The notes under the pieces are model-generated. The model saw only the letters and a program-made list of their open reading frames with translations, did no database searches and had not been told where the DNA came from. DNA of 64,000 bases from Cornus controversa (taxonomy: Eukaryota; Streptophyta; Magnoliopsida; Cornales; Cornaceae). Made by a program: the position numbers and the translations under genes. Positions 57,728 through 64,000 of the stretch are shown one piece after another (within the stretch, counting starts at the first letter, position 1; every line of letters begins with the position of its first letter). The stretch covers positions 26,828,730 through 26,892,729 of the forward strand of contig CM048854.1 of the NCBI GenBank assembly GCA_026545225.1, read 5' to 3'.

Positions 57728-57757
57728 TACGTGCTTGTGTGTGTGTGTGTGTGTGTG
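57692..57757. repeat. (CA)n ... (TG)n inverted dinucleotide pair
   Basis: About 30 bases of ACAC are followed after a short ATACATACGTGCT spacer by about 20 bases of TGTG, so the two runs are complementary and can pair. Confidence 0.95.
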
Positions 57758-57980
57758 GAGAGGTGGGGTTTACATTATCTCATTTCATTTTCTCATCCAT
57801 TTTATTCTTTTGACTAACTCTTCAGTTTCTTTAATGGAGCAAATAAATATTATTTTCTTATATGCATATTCATTGTAGGAAAACTGATAACCATGATTCA
57901 TGTTGGTACTTTTTCAAATTAAACTGCAGCATAGCATTGACATAATGAATTAAAGATCGAGTTGTGAATATTGTTTGTTG

Positions 57981-58007
57981 CTATATATATATATATATAT
58001 ATATATA
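57981..58007. repeat. (AT)n microsatellite
   Basis: Pure TA run. Confidence 0.95.
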
Positions 58008-58771
58008 AACAAAGGCATTATTGTAGTAAAAATATTTAGGTTCTGAAAAGTACTCTGGTTAAAATGATATGAATCTGTATATGCCCATGTTTTTGCATTA
58101 ATCCTGCCAATTCTTGTATGGACAAATATCTTGATACACCCAAGAATTTCTGCTTGCACATAGCTGACTTAGAACATGTAAATATACACACACACATGTA
58201 TATATGTATATGTATATGTATTCCCTCATTATACTTCAATCTTCATAAAATTTATACTCGATTTTTTACTAAGCTTTCTGATCGATCCTTGTATTTTAAA
58301 GGGTTGCCAAATATGCATTTTCTTGGTAAAATAAACCATAACATGCACCACTTGTTCTTGTGAGTCACAGTTTTCCTTATTACTCTGTGAATTGTTCACC
58401 ATCACCTCACGAACCTTGTACCTTGTGGTCATGCAAAATGCCCACATTACCAGAACCATCTCGCACGTGTCAGCACGTCATGCATGCTTTCTGTTGCATC
58501 TCCACACTAAATCTCTCTTCCATAGCATCTGCAACCCAAATCAGTGAATTAACAACGCTATATATATAATGCATATATGTATATAACACATAAACAGAGT
58601 CAAGGACTCAAGTGTGCCACCACCAACCACCCAATCTGATGTCATCTCACCCTCCTTTGCTTGCATGACCTACTAATGGTGTCCATATTCTCCATATAAG
58701 GCGCTCAGCTTTTTCTCTTAACTGAGTTTTTCAATTCCTTTCACCCTATAATACCATATAAGGTGGTGAGA

Positions 58772-58865
58772 TTATATATATATATATATCTTTCCATTTT
58801 CAAGCTATTCTCTTCGAAATCCTCTTTGTAAGTGTGCACTCGAGCTTTGAGTGAAAAGAATAGTC
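58772..58865 (+). promoter_or_regulatory. Core promoter and leader of the glycine-rich protein gene
   Basis: TATATATATATATA at about 58775-58789 lies some 80-90 bases before the ATG, a fitting TATA-box position; CATATAAGG words at 58694 and 58754 are alternatives. The leader is pyrimidine-rich (TCTTTCC, CTATTCTCTTCG). Confidence 0.4.
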
Positions 58866-59516
58866 ATGGGAAGATATAATGCAGTTTTGTGTGCTCGTAT
58901 TTTCTTGGTTTTGGTGTGTTTGGGGTTGCTGCTCAGTTATGTTACTACTGTTGAAGCTGGTAGAGAAGGGAGGTTTTTGAGTCGTAAGAGAGATGATATG
59001 AAGAATGGGTACCAGAACAAGTACGGTGAAGAGGCTGGCTACAAACAGCTTGCAGCAGATGGCTACGGGGGAGGGTCAGGCGGTGGTTTTGGCTCTGACA
59101 ATGGTGGAGGTAGCAATGGATATGGATTGGGTTCAGGAGGTGGTTTTGGCGGTGGAGGTGGTAATGGACATGGATCGGGTTTGGGGGGTGGTTTTGGCGG
59201 TGGAGATAGATTTGGCAATGGTGGTGGCGGGTTTGGTAATGGTGGTGGTGGCGGTGGGGGCTCTGGTGTAGGCCAAGGTGGGGGGTTTGGTTCAGGTATT
59301 GGTAATGGTAATGGTAATGGTAATGGTAATAGTGGTGGATGGAATGGCGGTGGCTATGGTTCAGGTGGTGGTTCTGGGTCAGGTTCAGGATATGGTAGCA
59401 GTGGTGGCTTTGGTGGCGGCAGAGGACTTGGTCACGATGGGGGATATGGATCCGGTTCCGGGTCAGGATATGGTAACGGTGGGGGTTATGGAGGAGGGTC
59501 TCCAGGCAAGAACTAG
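58866..59516 (+). CDS. Secreted glycine-rich protein, 216 aa
   Basis: Starts at ATG 58866 in GTC ATG GGA; an upstream in-frame GTG at 58851 is not a plant start. Residues 1-31 are a signal peptide (ARIFLVLVCLGLLLSYVTT core, cleavage likely after VEA). After a short charged stretch (GREGRFLSRKRDD, KYGEEAGYKQL), residues about 70-212 are a Gly-rich domain of GGG-x and GxGxGxG type with Ser, Tyr, Phe, Asn and Asp, including an (NG)n run near 150-157. It ends SPGKN. This fits plant class I-like glycine-rich structural proteins exported to the cell wall or apoplast. There are no RNA-binding, oleosin or Cys-rich domains. The coding repeat (GGTGGT, GGTAATGGTAATG) is prone to slippage, so length may vary between alleles. 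Single exon as read. Confidence 0.85.
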   Translation: MGRYNAVLCARIFLVLVCLGLLLSYVTTVEAGREGRFLSRKRDDMKNGYQNKYGEEAGYKQLAADGYGGGSGGGFGSDNGGGSNGYGLGSGGGFGGGGGNGHGSGLGGGFGGGDRFGNGGGGFGNGGGGGGGSGVGQGGGFGSGIGNGNGNGNGNSGGWNGGGYGSGGGSGSGSGYGSSGGFGGGRGLGHDGGYGSGSGSGYGNGGGYGGGSPGKN

Positions 59517-60173
59517 TTCTGTAGGAATGGGGATAATATGAAACGAGAATAAGGGTGTTTGTTTATCCAATTTATGAAAATTTAGTAGTGTTCTTATCAA
59601 GAGTTTGTTTCCTTCCAACTGTACACATTTTAGCAGTATTGTGTAACAAACCAAGTTGTGCCACCTAATTCACAAATAAAAATTTGATTATAGACAGGAG
59701 TGTTCAACATTTTGATTTTATCTATCAACAGAACTTAATATATTTATAAAAAAAGAAAAAAAGAAATCAACGTTCCACCTATCACTGTTTATACAAATAT
59801 ATATGGTCACACATTTTGAATTAGACTATGATTGAAGAACAAAACTTCAAATAAAGCTTGTTTTCTTCCTATCAAGGTGTAAAAGGCCCATGACAGTATA
59901 GCCCAACAAAAGCCCATGTAAATTAACAAGGGTCTAATAGTTTGGTCTTATCTCAATTTGAATTACTTCCATTATATGAAGTTCTAAAGCCATGAAATGT
60001 TTGGTTACTAACACCATAGTCCAACAAAAGCCCATCTAAATTGACGTGGGTGTACTCAATTTGAATGGAACCATGATTTTTTTTTTAATATTTGGCAGGT
60101 ACAATATATATATAGAGAGAATACATATTGTGGAAGAATTTCTTACTCACCGGTGAGCAAGAAATCATTTCTG

Positions 60174-60206
<33 letters not shown>

Positions 60207-60651
60207 GTGCGCATACAATTGCAGTAAACTCATGAAGACATGGATGTTGACTGATCGATAACCTCGGAAAATTAACAAAATTTTTCTTGTTGTTGCATAA
60301 AACACGTGAGCAAGGTGACCTATTTTTCTTCCGTTGATTTTAACATTGTTTATGTTTTTGTTATTATGGGATTTGGTTTTATGATTATGTGTGTGTATAT
60401 ATATACCACTTTGTGTAATATTATAAGATTAGGTGATTATTAAAAAATAGAGAAGGGGAAAAAAAAGGAAGAAATGAAAAATAATTAAAGAAAAGAAAAT
60501 CACCGTTATTGAAGTTCATGCTTGGCCTGGAGTTTGAGGTTTCGTCTTGGGTTGTACTAGTGCATGTTGTGGTTATAATATGAATTTCGGGAATAATTGA
60601 GTCGTTTTGTGGTAGGGTGGTTTGTTGTGGTTGAGAGGTTTAAATGGAAAT
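59517..60651. other. Intergenic with local duplication and palindrome
   Basis: 3' UTR of the glycine-rich gene, possibly ending near AATAAAAAT at about 59675. 59897-59975 and 60011-60070 share AGCCCAACAAAAGCCCAT...CTCAATTTGAAT, a small local duplication. A 28-bp palindrome is at 60138-60165 and an AT microsatellite at 60180-60206. No gene. Confidence 0.6.
60138..60165. repeat. 28-bp near-perfect palindrome
   Basis: ATTTCTTACTCACC followed directly by GGTGAGCAAGAAAT, complementary at 13 of 14 positions, no loop. Confidence 0.95.
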
Positions 60652-61450
60652 TGTTGGAAAAATCCAAAGTTAACGTGTTAGGCTATTGTTAGAGGGGCTA
60701 ACTTGTTTAACGTTAGAACCAGATGAAGAAAGTTGGCATGTAAGGATGGGTATACAGTACTACCTAATAATTTAGACTTTTAGGTTATTGGTAAGCGCCC
60801 GACCCATTACTATTGGTATCAAAATTATATCCAGTCCTTGATCCGGTGCCATGCCTAGTGCCTATTCGAGTGAAGTCTAGGTTCGAGTCATTACTAGGTC
60901 CTCCCGTAGTTAGGAAGGACCGAAGGACGGGTAGGCAGGGTGGAGATTATTAGTGCTCCTCAATCTGATAATGTTGTTTCCTTAACAAACTCGAAGCTTT
61001 TGCTAAAATTACCAACGATATTATGTCCGTGACAAAACTCTTCAAGACAAATAAAAGTTGAAGGATGAAGTGGATTTGCTAAAGAGAGCCCCCGTATGGA
61101 TCCAATCCGATGTGGGACTATCCACCTTTTTTTCTATTAAATGAAAAGAATAATTTCTAAACTTAGTTGGATGAAAAGTAGAGACTGAGAAAAAGTTGGG
61201 AAGATGAAAAGTTTGAGAAGAGACAAACTAAGCTGAATTTTAATTAATTTGAATATATAAAAATTAGTAAAAATGGCTTACACTTTTATATGGGTGAGAA
61301 TGAGACCGAGAACGAAAATGAGAATGTGTGTCATCATTAAGAAACGAGTTAAAATTGAAATTGTTGGAAAAATCCAACAGTTGCGAGAGTTAAAGTATTA
61401 GGCTGTCGACCTTCTTTTCTATTAAATAAAAATAATAAAGAAAAAATTAC
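60652..61450 (+). mobile_element. Candidate small Copia-like/TRIM element, decayed
   Basis: TGTTGGAAAAATCCAA occurs at 60652 and again at 61362, each followed by a similar ...TATTAGGCT/GTGTTAGGCT block, so these may be LTR starts. TGGTATCAAAATTATATCC at 60814 resembles a tRNA-iMet primer site after the first. CTATTAAATGAAAA/CTATTAAATAAAAA repeats occur at 61133 and 61422. The interior has no coding sequence. Boundaries are tentative. Confidence 0.4.
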
Positions 61451-63454
61451 AACTAAGTCCTACTTTACTATATAAAAGACAAGTTAATCCTATAAATTTT
61501 TCTATAGGACCAATAAATTCTACTTTTGAAACCTTTTTTTCATTGGAAAAACTACACTTAAATAAAGTTAGAAGACCTAAATTACAAAGTGATCTATTTT
61601 AAAATTTTAATTTTCACTTTGGTTGAATTAAACAAAATAATCACATATGCATTGAAAATTATTATTCAAGTCAAAAATGTCCTTCAATTTCTTATTCCAA
61701 ACCCACACTAAACTCCATTTGATTTTTGTATGACTGAAGGAGCGTGACTGAAGAAAATCCAACCGCGATCTTCGTCTCACGGGAAGAAAATTCAATTCTT
61801 TGCAAAAAGCATCATGGTAACAACAAGCATTTAGGTGGTCTCTTACAAACCCAAAGTTGTTTTACACGGTATACTCTCTCTATATATACGTATATATTCA
61901 GTTTGGATGTTTATACATATAGTTTTGGGTCTTCTTTTATATCTATGACAATTTTTTCGTGTTCTGAAACAATCAGATTTATTTATAAAGATAGCAAATT
62001 CAAGATGTATATGTTATGTGTCTATGTGGAAAAACTGTAAAAGGTTTGGTTGATGCAAATGAATTGTTCGATGAAATGCCCAATTGAAGACACTAAACAC
62101 TCTTTGAAACCATTAAATCTTAATAAGATTATTTGACTTATTGGTGTATGCAATAACTCTTTGCTTGGCTTTATAGTAAAGAGAATTGTTGTCCTGAGAG
62201 TGAAAAACAAGCACAAGTGATAGAAATAATAATCCTTTATATATTGTTATGTCATATCTGCTGTGTTCTTAGTAAAATAGTATACGATTCTTTTGGTGGG
62301 TTTATTTTTTTCTTTTTTTTGTTTTATTCTGTAATCTTGGTCTAACACAGATTATACATACTATCAATTTGAACAAATTATATGGACATTTATAATGTCT
62401 TAGCCAAACAACATTATGTAACCAATCAAAGAACTTCTATTTTCCTAGCTAATACTAATATATATATAGCAACATTACACTTTGAAAAATGAACTAATAA
62501 TATTAATATGAACTAAGAAAGGAACTCACTTCAAACAAATGCTTCAAAATTTAGTGACATAACAAAATATGTATACAAAATACATTCTCTCAAACGCTTC
62601 AAAATTTAATGGCAACACCTGAACTGAATTTCGGCCTATAATTTATCTTAACCGCATTTGGCACTTCACTTATTTTGATTCCATGTTTGACATCTCTCTT
62701 ACATTTTTCATTTTATAGATGAGCATGTGATCCGGTCCATGAATCATATTATAGAGTCAATATTAACAATACATTGTCAATCTACAGAATGAGTATTTTG
62801 AACAATGGGTTCTGGCATGTGGAGAGATCTTAAGAATCTTAACTCTTTACAATTGCCCAATCTACAAATTTGAGCATCAGTGCACTAAAGTAGATAAAAG
62901 CTGTAGTGAGAGGTTGGGAGCCAGACCACAAAAAGTAACTCCGTAGACAAGGAATCCTATCATTCACACACTAGAGTTTACTTTATATATTGAAACTTCA
63001 AAAGATTTTTGGATGATTTATCAATCAGATTGTGTCCATTACTATTTACTATGAAACATATTGTGCATCTAATCTGTTGCAACTCCAAATTTTCAAGTTC
63101 ATACAATTTCATAATTTGTAATAATTCTTTTTATTATACGTACTCCTACAAAATAATTATTTTCCTCACATTAAAGATCTAAAAGTAATCTTGGATCCCC
63201 TTCTTCATTAAGCAAAACTTAATGAAACTTAGAACAGTTATGGCCTTAAAGTCATACTATAGATTTTGGGATCTAGAGTATTGGTTTTGAGCTCAAATGT
63301 TTTTTGCTATGGCCTTTGGATCAGTAGTCTCAGTTTTGTTTGTAGTTTTTATTTTGTTTGTATAAAATCTATATCAGTAAATAATCTGGTGACTATGTGT
63401 TGTTTTTCCTTTATTTATTTTTTATTTTATGATGGTAGAGAACCTCGAATAGAT
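61451..63454. other. Intergenic, mostly AT-rich
   Basis: No intact gene. At 62041-62083 the plus strand reads GLVDANELFDEMPN before a stop, like a single pentatricopeptide repeat end, so a PPR gene scrap is possible. The remaining frames, including 61744-62040, show no domain. Confidence 0.4.
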
Positions 63455-64000
63455 ATGGAAAGAGAAGTCAGAGATGTTGTTTGCTTTTGTAGCTATGGCG
63501 GAGAAAAAATAATAAAAGAAAATGGCTGCATTACATACATAGGTGGTGTTATGGAGGCTATTGTTATAAAGACAAATATGACGTATGATGCCTTCGAAGA
63601 AATATTATGCCTACAATTTTCAATTGATTTTCATGGAAAGGTGATCTGGTATACTAGCAAAATGGTCAAGACTGAACTCTTGCGATTGTCTAATGATCTT
63701 AGTATGAAGGCGATGTTTCTAGTAAATGACAATACAGTAAATGTTTATATTGATGATGGAATGGTTGTTGGGCTATCCTTTCCTAATCATATCAACTTGA
63801 GGTAGTTCAAGGTCTTAGTAAACTTAATATATTTTATAAGTATTTTTTTATAATTTAAAGATTATGTTGTTAGTCTAATACTATGAATGTCATGTAGGAC
63901 ATCAAATGAAGATTGTGGCAACTCTCAATTGATGAGCAATAACATTATCTGCTCCAGTATGCAAGAATCTTCTTCAGACCTGTGTCAAAATACTTATAAA
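63455..64000 (+). CDS. MULE transposase-like protein, N-terminal PB1-like part (runs off window)
   Basis: Exon 63455-63801 starts at ATG 63455 (MEREVRDVVCFCSYGGEKIIKE...). It has the order CSYGGE, ITYIGGVMEAIVIKTNMTYDAFEEIL, DFHGKVIWYTSK and LLRLSNDLSMKAMF, the PB1-like opening of plant Mutator-like transposase proteins. A GT at 63802 (LR at AG-GTAGTT) and the TAG acceptor at 63895-63897 join in phase to a second open segment, 63898-64000 (TSNEDCGNSQLMSNNI...), which is still open at the window edge. The transposase, zinc-finger and SWIM domains would lie beyond. Such proteins include both active MULE transposases and domesticated MUSTANG genes; I cannot tell which from the fragment. An upstream in-frame extension to 63266 is open but starts with a non-ATG codon, so 63455 is preferred unless there is an earlier exon. 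Confidence 0.6.

Larger units (their letters stand above)
56971..58771. other. Intergenic between methyltransferase and glycine-rich protein genes
   Basis: A 3' UTR of the methyltransferase probably occupies the first few hundred bases. Contains the (CA)n/(TG)n pair (57692-57757) and an AT microsatellite (57981-58007). Short frames are driven by these repeats. 58360-58771 is the upstream region of the glycine-rich protein gene. Confidence 0.6.

Overview
This window is nuclear DNA from a flowering plant, most likely a eudicot with a large, repeat-rich genome. The evidence is spliced genes with GT-AG introns, a plant-type family-1 UDP-glycosyltransferase with the PSPG box, plant LTR-retrotransposon lineages (Copia SIRE-type and Copia gag remnants, Gypsy Tat-type and chromovirus-type), CACTA and hAT termini, TRIMs and abundant (AT)n microsatellites. 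The species cannot be named from sequence alone. There are no bacterial-style operons, no rRNA or tRNA genes that I can support, and no CRISPR array. Layout: positions 1-18.2 kb are almost entirely decayed mobile DNA. They hold a CACTA terminus at 607, an LTR tail ending at 1505, a 3.13-kb solo LTR at 2125-5256 with a perfect TTTAG target duplication, a foldback-type element filled with GGT repeats (7387-8428), a first copy of a B3-like gene unit with a broken ORF (8795-10229), a second LTR of the same family (about 10870-12610) with a perfect 42-bp inverted repeat, and a decayed minus-strand Copia element (about 13400-15914) carrying a hAT-like MITE. One intact intronless gene, a UGT71-like glycosyltransferase, sits at 18356-19783. 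From 20.5 to 53.1 kb the window is a nest of retrotransposons: a Tat-type Gypsy element (26359 to about 31786) interrupted by a 595-bp LTR-like insertion with CGAAG duplications; a chromovirus-type Gypsy body (31787 to about 35410) interrupted by a hAT MITE with a perfect 8-bp duplication; a third copy of the B3 unit with an open 126-codon reading frame (36204-36584); a minus-strand gag/protease remnant with its LTR (37655-41972) lying inside a plus-strand LTR; a TRIM (42045-42613); and a complete-ended SIRE-type Copia element (45197-53075, target duplication CAATC) that landed next to or inside a CACTA end. The right 11 kb is gene space. It holds a three-exon ankyrin plus arginine/guanidinoacetate-type N-methyltransferase gene (53901-56970, RMT2-like), a secreted glycine-rich protein gene (58866-59516), and the 5' part of a MULE-transposase-like gene with a PB1-like domain that runs off the right edge (63455-64000). 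The genes look functionally independent: a cytosolic glycosyltransferase of small molecules, a protein or small-molecule methyltransferase, and a cell-wall or apoplast protein. The structures most worth follow-up are the triplicated B3-like unit, two hAT-type MITEs that share termini but have different palindromic interiors, the LTR-borne hairpin satellite with its 42-bp inverted repeat, and a cluster of TGACGTGGC motifs in the Copia leader.
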